DNA of 64,000 nucleotides from a bacterium. Its GTDB lineage: Bacteria; Hinthialibacterota; Hinthialibacteria; H5-UNCL2. Where the stretch lies: positions 38,684 through 102,683 of the forward strand of contig JABTUV010000015.1 of NCBI GenBank assembly GCA_015075175.1, given 5' to 3'. Both the position numbers and the translations under genes were made by a program. Shown here piece by piece: positions 24,052 to 32,664 of this stretch (position 1 is the stretch's first letter; each line of letters opens with the position of its first letter). The notes under the pieces are model-generated. The model worked only from the letters and a program-made list of their open reading frames with translations. It ran no database searches and was not told the origin of the DNA.

Positions 24052-24642
24052 TCAAGCGTCGGCGCCTTGGCCCAGGATTGACGCCAGGCGCGCTTGCGCC
24101 GCCGTCCGCACCTGGGCGTAGAGGCTGGCGCCGTGGCTGTCCATGGCCACGATCAGCGGCCCGAACCCGCGTACCCGGAACGCATACAGGGCCTCGGGAT
24201 GCAGATGGGGCCAATAGACCGCTTCCACTTCTTCGATTTGCAGGGTCTCCAGCGCCGCCGCTCCGCCGGTAAGGGCAAGGTAGCAGGCGCCGAACCGCTG
24301 CATGGCGGCCAGGCTTACCTCCGACAGCCCGGCCTTGCCGATGATCGCCCGCACCCCGTACTTCTCGAACAGCGCGGGCGCAAACCGGTCCATGCGCGCG
24401 CTGGTGGTCGTCCCGATGATAACCTTCTCCCATTTCTCGCCGACGCGCCGCAGGCTCGGCGCCGTATGCAGGACCGGGTAACCCGCGAGCGAGACCGGCG
24501 GCTCCTTTCCATACTGGAAGATCTCGATGTGCGTGCGGTCGCGCATCCCGTAAATAAGCCCCTCAAGAATAACCTCCTCGCCGACGCGAAGCGCGCGCAC
24601 TTCGCCTTCGGACAGCGGTGTGGAAAGGGTGATGGCATTCAT
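24052..24642 (-). CDS. Class I fumarase / L-tartrate dehydratase beta subunit
   Basis: The product is 196 aa from ATG 24642. It corresponds to the C-terminal (swivelling) domain of iron-sulfur fumarases: 'LRVGEEVILEGLIYGMRDRTH', 'VIIGTTTSARMDRFAPALFEKYGVRAIIGKAGL', 'YLALTGGAAAL' and 'FGPLIVAMDSHGASLY'. It pairs with the alpha subunit 130 bp upstream (24773) to interconvert fumarate and malate, or to dehydrate tartrate to oxaloacetate. Which one cannot be told from sequence. The gap between the two subunits contains a nested palindrome. Confidence 0.88.
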   Translation of the reverse strand: MNAITLSTPLSEGEVRALRVGEEVILEGLIYGMRDRTHIEIFQYGKEPPVSLAGYPVLHTAPSLRRVGEKWEKVIIGTTTSARMDRFAPALFEKYGVRAIIGKAGLSEVSLAAMQRFGACYLALTGGAAALETLQIEEVEAVYWPHLHPEALYAFRVRGFGPLIVAMDSHGASLYAQVRTAAQARLASILGQGADA

Positions 24643-24673
24643 GTCCTTGTCTTAATCTCGATTTTAATCCGGC

Positions 24674-24772
24674 TCGTCATCGTGCACGGGCAAGTGCACG
24701 ATCATGAATCGTAATCGACTTCGCGCACGGTTACGATTGCCGATCGTAATCGCTGGGTCTTGCGCTCCGGCT
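24674..24772. repeat. Palindromic repeat, family R8 (TCGTGCAC-GGGCAA-GTGCACGA)
   Basis: A 9-bp perfect inverted repeat ATCGTGCAC/GTGCACGAT (about 24678-24701) is followed by three interleaved copies of CGTAATCG/CGATTACG-type sequence up to 24766. It fills the space between the two fumarase-like subunit genes and partly encodes the low-complexity tail read on the minus strand. Confidence 0.75.
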
Positions 24773-25825
24773 TCAGAATCCATATTCCACGCGGCCGTCG
24801 GGCCACAGGCGGGCGCGGGCGCGGCGCGCCGCCCAGCACTGATTGTTGACCGCCACGGGATTCTGCGTGATGTGCGTGTACGACCACTCGATGTGCACCG
24901 CCAGGGTGGTCGTATCCCCGCCCAGGCCCATCGGCCCGATGCCGGAGCGATTGATGGCATCCTCCAATTCCTCTTCCAACGCGGCGAACATGGGGTCCGG
25001 ATTGCGCCGGCCGACCGGACGCACGATGGCCTTCTTGGCCAAGAGACCCACCGAGTCAAAGCTGCCGCCGATGCCCACGCCGATGATGCCGGGCGGACAG
25101 GGATTTCCGCCGGAGCATACGACCTTGTCGACGACAAAGCGCTTGATCGCCCCTAGACCGTCGGCGGGCGTGAACATCTCCATCGCGCTCATGTTCTCTG
25201 ATCCGGAGCCTTTGGGGACCATCACGATTTCCAGGTAGTCCTGCTCGGGAGCGAAGTCCCAGTAGATGATGGGCATGCCCTGGCCGAGATTGTCCTGGGG
25301 GTTGTCGCGCGTGATGGGGTGGGCGGTGCTGCCGCGGAAGGGATGCTCCAGCGTCGCCCGGCGGGTCCCCGCGGCCAGCGCCGCCTTCAGGCGGCAGCCG
25401 TCCAACGCCCACGGTCCGCCCGCCGTGACCATGTACAGCGGCAGCCCGGTGTCCTGGCAGATCAGCATCCGGTTGGTCTCGGAAATCTCGATGCTCTTCA
25501 GAATGGTCTTCAGAACCGTCCGGGCGGTCGGATGGGTCTCGCGCTGCAAGGCCCGCCGGAGCGCCTCGGCGACGTCGGGAGGCAGTTCCTTCAAGGCCCG
25601 GATATAGAGCTCCTTGGCGACTTCCTCCACCAGCTCGTAATCGATGCCCGGAAGGACGCCGGAGACAACCTCATTGGGGAGGGAAACCGACGAGCGCGGG
25701 CGGGCGCCGGCCGCCTCCAGCCCGGTCCAGTCTGGCGTTTCATTGTCGTCCACTAGGGGCGACGCCTGCGACGTTTGGGGCGCGTCGGGCAGCGTTTTTC
25801 GTCGGAGTTCTCCGCAATTCTTCAA
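24773..25825 (-). CDS. Class I fumarase / L-tartrate dehydratase alpha subunit
   Basis: The product is 350 aa from ATG 25825. Homology begins near residue 58 ('IDYELVEEVAKELYIRALKELPPDV'), so the first about 55 residues are an unusual extension; no internal ATG or GTG offers a better start. The [4Fe-4S] ligands are in 'LICQDTGLPLYMV', 'VVCSGGNPCPPGIIGVGIGG' and near the C-terminus. Substrate loops include 'STAHPITRDNPQDNLGQGMP' and 'VPKGSGSENMSAMEMF'. It forms a two-subunit hydro-lyase with the gene at 24052. A consensus-like promoter sits 40 bp upstream (25865-25893). Confidence 0.88.
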   Translation of the reverse strand: MKNCGELRRKTLPDAPQTSQASPLVDDNETPDWTGLEAAGARPRSSVSLPNEVVSGVLPGIDYELVEEVAKELYIRALKELPPDVAEALRRALQRETHPTARTVLKTILKSIEISETNRMLICQDTGLPLYMVTAGGPWALDGCRLKAALAAGTRRATLEHPFRGSTAHPITRDNPQDNLGQGMPIIYWDFAPEQDYLEIVMVPKGSGSENMSAMEMFTPADGLGAIKRFVVDKVVCSGGNPCPPGIIGVGIGGSFDSVGLLAKKAIVRPVGRRNPDPMFAALEEELEDAINRSGIGPMGLGGDTTTLAVHIEWSYTHITQNPVAVNNQCWAARRARARLWPDGRVEYGF

Positions 25826-25864
25826 TCTCTTGACTCCATTTCACTTGTTACCACTACATATACT

Positions 25865-25893
25865 ATCATAACATTAATTACCTTCAGCGTCAA
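25865..25893 (-). promoter_or_regulatory. Candidate sigma70 promoter for the fumarase-like subunits
   Basis: On the minus strand: TTGACG (25893-25888), 17-bp spacer, TATGAT (25870-25865), in a clearly AT-rich segment 40 bp before the start of the alpha subunit gene. Confidence 0.6.
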
Positions 25894-26088
25894 GCAAAAA
25901 ATAGCCTGTCAACCCTGCAATTACTTTACTTGCGTCTACTTTATCATTTGTTAAATCTTCCACGCCAGCGAAGGTCCAACGAGCCGGCTCCGCAGCATCT
26001 CGAAGTCGGGCGTGTGGGTGGGCCGCCGAGGGCGGGGCGAAAGCCGCCCCCCCCACGGTGGTCTGCTCCGGCCCACGCACCACTCGCA

Positions 26089-28959
26089 TCAGAATGCCCG
26101 CCATCCGAGTATCGCGACCCAATCCCCGATGTAGTACGAGCATCCGTCCAGGTCGGTGGTTTGACCCGCGCCGATGCCGGTAGCCTGGTTCCCGTAGGCG
26201 GTCGAGCGGACCGCCAGGAAGTTCGCCTCACCCGGCGTGGTACTGGCGAAGACGGGATCGGCGGTCACGATCCCGCTGAGCGTGATCGTTCCCGCCGGAT
26301 TGAGGGGGCTCACCTGCGTCGGGAAGGCCAGCGCCCAGTCTCCCTCGGCGATCAGCGCCGAGGTGAACACTTGCACCCGCGGCGGATTGATGCCCGAGAA
26401 CGTGTCCACGACCAGCACGGGAATATCGATGCCCACGCCGCCCGGATTGGCACCGCCGATGATGCAGTCGGTCGCTTGCAGCACCTGCCCTTGCAGCGTC
26501 TCGTAGCTGATCCCGACGGGGCTGTCCAGCAGCGTGCTGTTGGTCAGGGCCATGGGCGGCTGGGTATTGTCGCCTTGCTTGATCTGAAGGTTGACGCCGT
26601 TGCCCACGAGGCACAGGTCGTCCAGGGCGGCGACCGAGAGGCCGGCGCCGACGCCCACCTTGCCCAGCGTGATGCCCGCGCTGACCGCGTTGATCACTTC
26701 GATATTGGACAGGAGATTGCCGCGCCCGCCCAGCACTTCCAGGCCGTTGGCGGTCACGTCGCGGATCACGACGTCGTGCACGCGGTGCACGCCCGGGCTG
26801 CTTCCCGCGAAGCCTGCCGAAATGGCCGTCGACCCGTTATTGAGAACCGTCACGTCGGCGATTTCCACCGTCGCGGCGCGCACGTAAAACGCGGGCGGAT
26901 CGCGGTCGACGACCGTGCGAGCGGCGTCGTCGTCCGTCTCGGGCACGATCGACACGGCCGCCCGGTCCACGGTGAGGTTACGCAGCGTCGCCGACGTGCT
27001 GTTGGTACTCGGGTTGAGGGCGAAGAGCGTCACCAGGTTGTTGCGGCAATTGACGAAGTCGATGTTCTCGACCAGCGTCGATCCCGAGGTCGCGGTATCC
27101 CAGAAGAGATACATGGCATCGGCGAAGCTGTTCTCGATGCGGCAGTTGCGGATGGTGTTGTTACCGCCGTCATCCACGACCATGGCGGCGATGCGGAAGG
27201 CGTTGGTCAGGAGGTCGGTCCAGGGCGTGCCCTTGGCCGCATTGATGAACCGCCCGCAGTCGATGAGGGTGCAGTCCTCGATCAGCACGCCCACCGCCGG
27301 CCGGAGATTGGCGGCGACCTCGTTGTACACCCGCATGTCCGCCAGCCAGATGCCGGCCTCGTTGGCGTTGGAGACGGTGGTGTTGCGGATGACGACGTTC
27401 ATCACGTCTTCCGTGAGGATGCCGGTGTCCGCGTTGACGTCCACGGCGCCGCCCACGCGGATGTTGCAGTTCTCGACCACGGTGTAGCCCATGCGGCTGC
27501 ATATGGCGGCGGCCCGCTGGGTGACGTTGCCCGGCGCGATCGGGCAGTCCTCGATCACGCAGTTGCGCACCTCCAGCGTGGCCCCGGCTATGCCGGTCGT
27601 GGTCACGTTGGTGAAGATGGCGCTGTCGGCGATGTTGCGGAAAGTGCAGTTCTCAAACACGCCGCGCCGGGTAGAGGCCGCCAGCTGCACGCCGATCCCG
27701 CCGAGCACGTTCTCCACGGTCACGTTGTTCATATAGACCTCGCCCGGACCGGAGTTGGCGCCGTCCGATCCGGTCAAGTCGATGGCCTCCACGTCCGCCC
27801 CGCCAGCCAGATTGCCGTTGGCGCAGTAGACCCGCGTGCAGGAGAAGACCTGGTTGGCGAACTGCAGACCCCGCGTGTGGATCAGGAAGCTACGGCCGTT
27901 GGTGAAAGTGCAGTCCACGATGTCCACGTTGTCGGAGACCGAATCCGTCACAAACGCGTAGCGCTTGCCGATGCCGGACTGGTTGACATGGCAGTTCTGC
28001 AGCCACACTTTTTCGGCGTCCATGATGCGGAACGTCTCCCGGCTGGAGCCGGTAAACCACCAACTGTCGACGTAGCAGTTGTAGAGGCGGACGTTGGCGA
28101 TGCCGTCGATCATGAGGTCTTCCAAGGTCGAGCCGCCGCCGAAAGCCGGGCCGGTCCAGCCGGCGGCGTAGCTGAACACGCTGTTGCGCGCCTCCCACAC
28201 CTCGCCGCACTGGTGGCGGAGAAGGTCGGTCGAGGTGCGGCCGGACCAGAAGATGGCCTGCCCCGCCAGCGAACCCACGAAGTTGTCGAAGTAGAACTCG
28301 TTATCGGCTCCGCCCGGAACGGCTTCGATGTTGCTCTGCGCGCCGACGAACACGCATCCCACCCCGAACATGGTCCAGTTGACCGGAACGAGGTCGCCCG
28401 GCGTTCGCAGTCCATTGGTCGCGACGGGGTTGTTGGTGTTGTCGTTGGCCGTGATCAACAGATTGTTGAAACGAAAGGTCGTCGTGGTACTGAGCGGCGA
28501 GATTCCGATGGCCAGCGTATTGCCTACCGCGCCCGTCGCTCCCGTAACCGAAAACGGCGCGGGGAGAATAATCAGATTATCCCATCCGATTTGGCTGTTG
28601 GTGACGCCGCAGGAAAACAGGCCCTCGTATGGACGCGAGTTTCCCAAGAGGGTGGGATTGGGCGTGTAGTTGGGACTGACCAACGTGGCCCGCCCTGCGC
28701 CGGTCGTGGTGAAGGTGACGTTCTTGACATCGCCCGCGACCGTCAGGGTCGCAGTGAGCACGTAGGTCCCACCGGACTGGAAGAGCACGCGGTTGGGGCC
28801 GGCGTCGGCCAGGGCGCTGGTGAGCGCGGCGTTGACGTTGGCGGTGTCGGTCACCGGGTTGCCCGTGGGGGCCGGCACGGTGTAGTCGGCCGCATGGCTT
28901 CCCGTCACGGAGAGGAGCAGGCCGCAGAGTATGGCGATCCAGATGTTGTGATGCTTCAT
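26089..28959 (-). CDS. Secreted right-handed beta-helix repeat protein (956 aa)
   Basis: ATG 28959 is preceded by GGGAGGCATCATC. Residues 1-23 are a signal peptide (WIAILCGLLLSVTGSHA). 'NPVTDTANVNAALTSAL' then gives the opening of a pectate-lyase-type fold, followed by many coils of the pattern 'N-x-V-x-N-x-T-F/I-x-N' ('VVENCNIRV', 'VVIRNTTVSN', 'IRNCRIENSF'). There are no obvious catalytic Asp clusters of GH28, so this may be a polysaccharide-binding, lyase or structural protein. It ends in 'YYIGDWVAILGW' with no anchor. It lies 17 bp behind a second beta-helix gene, so both are probably cotranscribed with the pseudopilin and IclR-type genes upstream. Confidence 0.8.
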   Translation of the reverse strand: MKHHNIWIAILCGLLLSVTGSHAADYTVPAPTGNPVTDTANVNAALTSALADAGPNRVLFQSGGTYVLTATLTVAGDVKNVTFTTTGAGRATLVSPNYTPNPTLLGNSRPYEGLFSCGVTNSQIGWDNLIILPAPFSVTGATGAVGNTLAIGISPLSTTTTFRFNNLLITANDNTNNPVATNGLRTPGDLVPVNWTMFGVGCVFVGAQSNIEAVPGGADNEFYFDNFVGSLAGQAIFWSGRTSTDLLRHQCGEVWEARNSVFSYAAGWTGPAFGGGSTLEDLMIDGIANVRLYNCYVDSWWFTGSSRETFRIMDAEKVWLQNCHVNQSGIGKRYAFVTDSVSDNVDIVDCTFTNGRSFLIHTRGLQFANQVFSCTRVYCANGNLAGGADVEAIDLTGSDGANSGPGEVYMNNVTVENVLGGIGVQLAASTRRGVFENCTFRNIADSAIFTNVTTTGIAGATLEVRNCVIEDCPIAPGNVTQRAAAICSRMGYTVVENCNIRVGGAVDVNADTGILTEDVMNVVIRNTTVSNANEAGIWLADMRVYNEVAANLRPAVGVLIEDCTLIDCGRFINAAKGTPWTDLLTNAFRIAAMVVDDGGNNTIRNCRIENSFADAMYLFWDTATSGSTLVENIDFVNCRNNLVTLFALNPSTNSTSATLRNLTVDRAAVSIVPETDDDAARTVVDRDPPAFYVRAATVEIADVTVLNNGSTAISAGFAGSSPGVHRVHDVVIRDVTANGLEVLGGRGNLLSNIEVINAVSAGITLGKVGVGAGLSVAALDDLCLVGNGVNLQIKQGDNTQPPMALTNSTLLDSPVGISYETLQGQVLQATDCIIGGANPGGVGIDIPVLVVDTFSGINPPRVQVFTSALIAEGDWALAFPTQVSPLNPAGTITLSGIVTADPVFASTTPGEANFLAVRSTAYGNQATGIGAGQTTDLDGCSYYIGDWVAILGWRAF

Positions 28960-28976
28960 GATGATGCCTCCCTTGC

Positions 28977-30926
28977 TCAGCGGTACAGTTCCCAGCCGCC
29001 GGCCGGGACTCCGGTGTCCGCGACGGCGCCCAGCTCGAACGCGCCGATGTCGGTGGTGTAATCGGGGTCGATGCCGTTGGTGGAACCGGCGTCGATGGCC
29101 AGACTGTCGGGCCGCAGCTGGACCGCCGCCAGCGAGCCCGGCAGGGCGCCTCCCACTACCGGCGGCAGGAGCGAGTTGATGTCGGTCGAAGTCATCGGCA
29201 CATTGCCCGCCGTGGTGTTGTAGTAAAGGTTGAAGCCCCGCGCCGAGAACACCGTGGCGCCGGCGTCGTTGAGGCTGCCGCCCGGCCCGCCCATGAACAG
29301 GTTGTTGTAGACGCTGATGGCGTCTCCCCGCACGGTCAGGTTGGCGCCCCCGCTGTTGGCGATGGTGTTGTTGACGTAGCGGATGCCGACCGACCGCCCG
29401 ATCCAGTTCCCCTGTCCGTCCGTGCCGCTGTCGACCGTCTGGTCGATGATACCGCTGCCCGTCATGCGCAGAACGACGTTGCGCGAGATGAGGATGTTCT
29501 GCGGGCGCCGATCCAGGTGCGGGGACAGCGTGCTGCCGTAATTGGACCCCGCCGTGTCGATGCGGATGCCGACCGGGCAATCCAGGATGAAATTGCCCAA
29601 CAGGCTGCTGCCGCGGCCGGTAATGTCCAGGGCGGCGTTGCCGCCGCAGCGCTCCAGCCGGTTGTTGCGGAAAAGCGTGCTGTTGGGAGTCTCGTCCACC
29701 TCGATGCCCGTGCCGGCAATGTCCAAGAAGACATTGTCCGCGACCGTGTTGGGGCCGACGCAGTTCTCGTCGAAGAGCATCGCAAGGGCGGTATTGCCCG
29801 TGACCAGGTTGCCGGTGAAGACCAGGTTGCGGATCTCCAGCTCGGGATGCATGGGCGGCAGGGCGGTCGCGGAATTGTAGGAAGTGCGGGCGGCGAAATG
29901 CACCGCGCCGCCCACGCCCTGTCCCGACCGCACGTCGATGCTGTTGTTGTCGATGACCAGCCCCGTCCCGCGCGCGTAGGAGCGAATGGCGTTGTTGGCG
30001 ATGGTGGAGCGAAACGTGTTGTTGCGGATCACCGCGTTGTCGATCTTGCCGGTCGCCAGGAAGATGCAGCGCCCGCCGGCGCCGTCGTTGTCGGCGTCCG
30101 GCGCGCCGTCGAAGGTGTTGCCCTCGATGAGCAGGTTGGCGACAACCCCGGTGGAATCGGTGAAGTCCGTGTGCATGTAGATGGACGACGACGAGCCGTC
30201 GTCGGGATTGTCGTTGGACAAATCCATGTGGTTGCCGCGGATGGTGATGTTGTCGTAGCCGTGCGTGATCGAGACGCCCTTGCTGTGGAAGCGGAACACG
30301 CTGTTCTCGATCAGGTAGGGGCCGGCCAGCGAACCGCCGGACGCTTCGCTGAAGTGGATGCAAACCTCGGCGTTGATGCCCGAAGCGGCGTAGTCGTCGT
30401 CGTTGACGAAGTTGCAGTTGCGGACGGTGACCGGCCCGCTGCTGCGGATTTCGATGCAGCTCCCGGGGCTGGTCTGGGCGTCGAAGTTGTTGGACGCGGT
30501 GTCGTGGGCCGTCGCCGCGCCGCTGGCCGGGTTGACGATGCGACACCCCTCGAACGTCACGTTTCCGCTCGTCTCCGTGAGGATGATCAGGTCCCGATTG
30601 TTCGGATTCCGGACGCCCGAGACGCTCTTGCCGTTGATGTCCACGTCGCGAAAGGTGACGTTGGACGAGGTGACGAAGAAACGCGCCTCGCGGATGTCGG
30701 CGCGGATCGCGCCGCTGGTGATAGTCAGGTTGTCCAGCCCGATGGGAATCTGTACGCTTTCGGTATGCGTCCCGCTGATGACGATACGGTCGCCGGGCTG
30801 GGCGGCGTTGAGCGCATCCACGATGGTCGCGTGCGGGGAGGGCACGTTTCGGTCCGCCGCCCATCCCGCAAAGCCCAGGGCCAGCATGGGCAGCCCGAGG
30901 ATCGTTATCAAAATGATTCTCTGCAT
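28977..30926 (-). CDS. Secreted right-handed beta-helix repeat protein (649 aa)
   Basis: ATG 30926 was chosen for its strong AAGGAGGAAAAC site and the signal peptide that follows (IILITILGLPMLALGFAGWA); the upstream in-frame start at 31037 is unlikely. After 'ATIVDALNAAQPGDRIVISG', which is the N-terminal cap typical of periplasmic copper-binding-like and pectate-lyase-like helices, the chain is almost wholly beta-helix coils ('NVTFRDVDINGKSV', 'VTVRNCNFVNDDD', 'NITIRGNHMDLSND', 'NAVIRNNTFRS'). It ends in 'SLAIDAGSTNGIDPDYTTDIGAFE', the common C-terminal signature of parallel beta-helix choice-of-anchor proteins. Its activity is unknown. Confidence 0.82.
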   Translation of the reverse strand: MQRIILITILGLPMLALGFAGWAADRNVPSPHATIVDALNAAQPGDRIVISGTHTESVQIPIGLDNLTITSGAIRADIREARFFVTSSNVTFRDVDINGKSVSGVRNPNNRDLIILTETSGNVTFEGCRIVNPASGAATAHDTASNNFDAQTSPGSCIEIRSSGPVTVRNCNFVNDDDYAASGINAEVCIHFSEASGGSLAGPYLIENSVFRFHSKGVSITHGYDNITIRGNHMDLSNDNPDDGSSSSIYMHTDFTDSTGVVANLLIEGNTFDGAPDADNDGAGGRCIFLATGKIDNAVIRNNTFRSTIANNAIRSYARGTGLVIDNNSIDVRSGQGVGGAVHFAARTSYNSATALPPMHPELEIRNLVFTGNLVTGNTALAMLFDENCVGPNTVADNVFLDIAGTGIEVDETPNSTLFRNNRLERCGGNAALDITGRGSSLLGNFILDCPVGIRIDTAGSNYGSTLSPHLDRRPQNILISRNVVLRMTGSGIIDQTVDSGTDGQGNWIGRSVGIRYVNNTIANSGGANLTVRGDAISVYNNLFMGGPGGSLNDAGATVFSARGFNLYYNTTAGNVPMTSTDINSLLPPVVGGALPGSLAAVQLRPDSLAIDAGSTNGIDPDYTTDIGAFELGAVADTGVPAGGWELYR

Positions 30927-31108
30927 GTTTTCCTCCTTCTGGTGGCATTCAGCCGTACATCGCTTAGGACTCCAGACCGCCGGCGCAGTCAGGCAGGAGG
31001 ATGGGGTAAGTGGTCTGAAGTTGCTCGGTTCAATCACAAGGGTCGTTAATGGATCGTGCTGGCCGTTGCGCCTCCTGTTCGCTTCGCGGAATGGTTCCCC
31101 TCCGGGGT

Positions 31109-31768
31109 TTACTGCATGCCCGTGGAACGCAGAGTCAAGTCGCCCTCGCTCACGAGGCCGTTGCTGGGATCGTAAGGGATGCCTCGCAATATGCTCTGAC
31201 TGAGCGTTTCCAGTTTGCCGTCAGGCCCGATGCCCAGGAGGACCCATTCATTCAGCTGCATGGGCCGCAGTCCCAGCTGGGCGGCATTGATGGGAAAAAG
31301 CGCGCCCAGGGCATGGTCGTTGTTCCCCCAGCCGCGGTGGCCGTCCTGATCCGCGTAGGTGTAGGTGCGTCCCACCATCAACTGGATGCCGCCCGGATCG
31401 GTGGCGCTGGTCTTGAAAGGGTCCAGCGGGAGGGAGGCCAGATACGCTACCGGGGTCGTCACGGGGCAGAGGACGGTGAACATGGTGCGCGTGCCGGGAC
31501 TGCCCGTCGGGACCGTGACCTCCAGCCCCAGAGGCGGGTATTTCGCCCGCTCGGAGGCGTCGTCGTCGTCCCAGGCGTCCAGGAGCGTGATGTTGTAATC
31601 CACCTGGAACGCCTCGATGCCGGTTCCCAGGTTGCGCATGTCCGCCAGCGAACGCGCGATGCGGGCGCGAATCTGGGCGTGCAGGAAGTTGGGTACGGCG
31701 ATGGCCGCCAGGATCGCGATGATGGCGACCACGATCAGGAGCTCGATCAGCGTGAATCCCCTCTTCAT
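31109..31768 (-). CDS. Type II secretion/type IV pilin-like pseudopilin
   Basis: The product is 219 aa. The prepilin motif 'MKRGFTLIELLIVVAIIAILAAIAVPNF' is split at the G/F cleavage site with the conserved Glu at mature position 5. The remaining about 185 residues form a globular domain with a calcium-site-like Asp run ('DAWDDDDASERAKYPP') and the 'YTYADQDGHRGWGNNDHALG' region common to GspG-like proteins of this lineage. The start overlaps the IclR-type gene by 4 nt (ATGA at 31768-31765). No secretion ATPase or secretin is present, so it probably uses machinery encoded elsewhere, perhaps to display or export the adjacent beta-helix proteins. Confidence 0.85.
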   Translation of the reverse strand: MKRGFTLIELLIVVAIIAILAAIAVPNFLHAQIRARIARSLADMRNLGTGIEAFQVDYNITLLDAWDDDDASERAKYPPLGLEVTVPTGSPGTRTMFTVLCPVTTPVAYLASLPLDPFKTSATDPGGIQLMVGRTYTYADQDGHRGWGNNDHALGALFPINAAQLGLRPMQLNEWVLLGIGPDGKLETLSQSILRGIPYDPSNGLVSEGDLTLRSTGMQ

Positions 31769-32127
31769 AATGCACCGCTTCCTTTCTCGGGAGCAGCCGG
31801 GAAGGCATGGAAGGTTGGACGCAGGAGAGCGGCCTCCGGCTGGTCTGCGCCGGGCGGTCCGAACGCCCGCAGCGCCCCAGCCTCCAAGACCCTGCCGCTC
31901 AGCTGAATCAACCGCGGTCCGACGTGGAACTTGCCGTCGCGCGTCTCCACCATGCCCTCGCGGGCGAGCGTGCGTAGAATCCGCAAGGCCGTGGTTTTGG
32001 GAATGGCGAGATGCTCGCTGATCTCTTTCAGCGACATAAGCGTTCTATGCTCGGCCAGGAGAAACAGGATGCGGACGCTCCGTTTCACCGATGGAACGGC
32101 ATACATGGGACGAGCGTGGACGGCCAT
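31765..32127 (-). CDS. IclR-family HTH-only transcriptional regulator
   Basis: The product is 120 aa. Residues 12-75 are a textbook IclR winged helix ('SVKRSVRILFLLAEH', 'SLKEISEHLAIPKTTALRILRTL', 'GMVETRDGKFHVGPRLIQLSG'). The usual effector-binding domain of about 170 aa is missing. After residue 80 comes a short Pro/Ala/Gly tail that ends at the pseudopilin start codon. Either the domain was lost by deletion or this is a natural DNA-binding-only variant. It is transcribed away from the uxaA-like genes with back-to-back consensus promoters between them, so it probably regulates that intergenic region. Confidence 0.85.
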   Translation of the reverse strand: MAVHARPMYAVPSVKRSVRILFLLAEHRTLMSLKEISEHLAIPKTTALRILRTLAREGMVETRDGKFHVGPRLIQLSGRVLEAGALRAFGPPGADQPEAALLRPTFHAFPAAPEKGSGAL

Positions 32128-32170
32128 CGCTTCTCGCTCCTGGACGATGCCTCGGTTACATCTTGATGAG

Positions 32171-32199
32171 AGAATATGTTAGTCTTACCATCGTGTCAA
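32171..32199 (-). promoter_or_regulatory. Sigma70-type promoter for the IclR-pseudopilin-beta-helix genes
   Basis: Minus strand: TTGACA (32199-32194), 17-bp spacer, TATTCT (32176-32171). The start codon of the IclR-type gene is 44 bp downstream. Confidence 0.65.
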
Positions 32200-32245
32200 G
32201 CTCTTTTTTTTCCAAATAAATCGTGGGAATTTGCGGTTAATAGGC

Positions 32246-32274
32246 TTGACAAGGGCGGCTCGGCTTGTTATTAA
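32246..32274 (+). promoter_or_regulatory. Sigma70-type promoter for the UxaA-type dehydratase genes
   Basis: TTGACA (32246-32251), 17-bp spacer, TATTAA (32269-32274). The transcript would start near 32281, about 95 nt before the first gene. The two divergent -35 boxes are 46 bp apart. Confidence 0.7.
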
Positions 32275-32287
32275 GACACGCGCGTTG

Positions 32288-32305
32288 AGTTAACGCTTGG
32301 TAACT
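32288..32305. promoter_or_regulatory. Candidate operator (AGTTA-N8-TAACT)
   Basis: A short inverted repeat lies just downstream of the plus-strand -10 box, at the expected transcription start. The position suits a repressor such as the IclR-type protein. It is only five bases per arm, so this is tentative. Confidence 0.3.
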
Positions 32306-32376
32306 TATCCCGAGACGCCATAGCGGTTTGCCGGCGAGGAGCCAGGGCGGTGCATCCCGCAACGCAAGGAGGCGGC

Positions 32377-32664
32377 ATGATCCATTTTCTCATTCACAGC
32401 CCGCAGGACAGTGTCGGGGTGGCGGTCGTGGACCTGGTCGCCGGCCAGCAGTGTCGCGGCGTCGAAATGGAGAACGGCCGCGAGATCCAGCTCGTCGCCC
32501 GCACCGATGTCCCGCTCGGGCACAAGATCGCCCTGTCGGACCTGGCGCCCGATCAACCCGTCCTCAAGTACGGCCTGCCCATCGGCAAGGCCACGCAAAA
32601 AATCGCGCGCGGCGAGTGCGTGCACGTCCACAATCTCTGCAGCCGGAGGTGGCAGGCGAAATGA
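32377..32664 (+). CDS. UxaA-family hydro-lyase, small SAF-domain subunit
   Basis: The product is 95 aa from ATG 32377 behind AAGGAGGCGGC. The whole protein is a SAF domain ('[43 protein letters not shown]' region; key Gly-His-Lys and the YG-x-P-IG motif), as in the N-terminal part of altronate and galactarate dehydratases. It overlaps the large subunit by 4 nt (ATGA at 32661). The same two-gene split is used by altronate/galactarate-type dehydratases and by SuyA of sulfolactate sulfo-lyase, so the substrate is open. Confidence 0.85.
   Translation: MIHFLIHSPQDSVGVAVVDLVAGQQCRGVEMENGREIQLVARTDVPLGHKIALSDLAPDQPVLKYGLPIGKATQKIARGECVHVHNLCSRRWQAK

Noticed and set aside
25930..29061. A 1043-residue plus-strand open frame
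   Set aside because: Antisense shadow of the beta-helix gene; composition is Arg/His/Val-rich nonsense without motifs.
26089..30948. One giant 1619-residue protein spanning both beta-helix genes
   Set aside because: The upstream part is an out-of-frame reading of the 28977-30926 gene; the true start at 28959 has a ribosome site and signal peptide.
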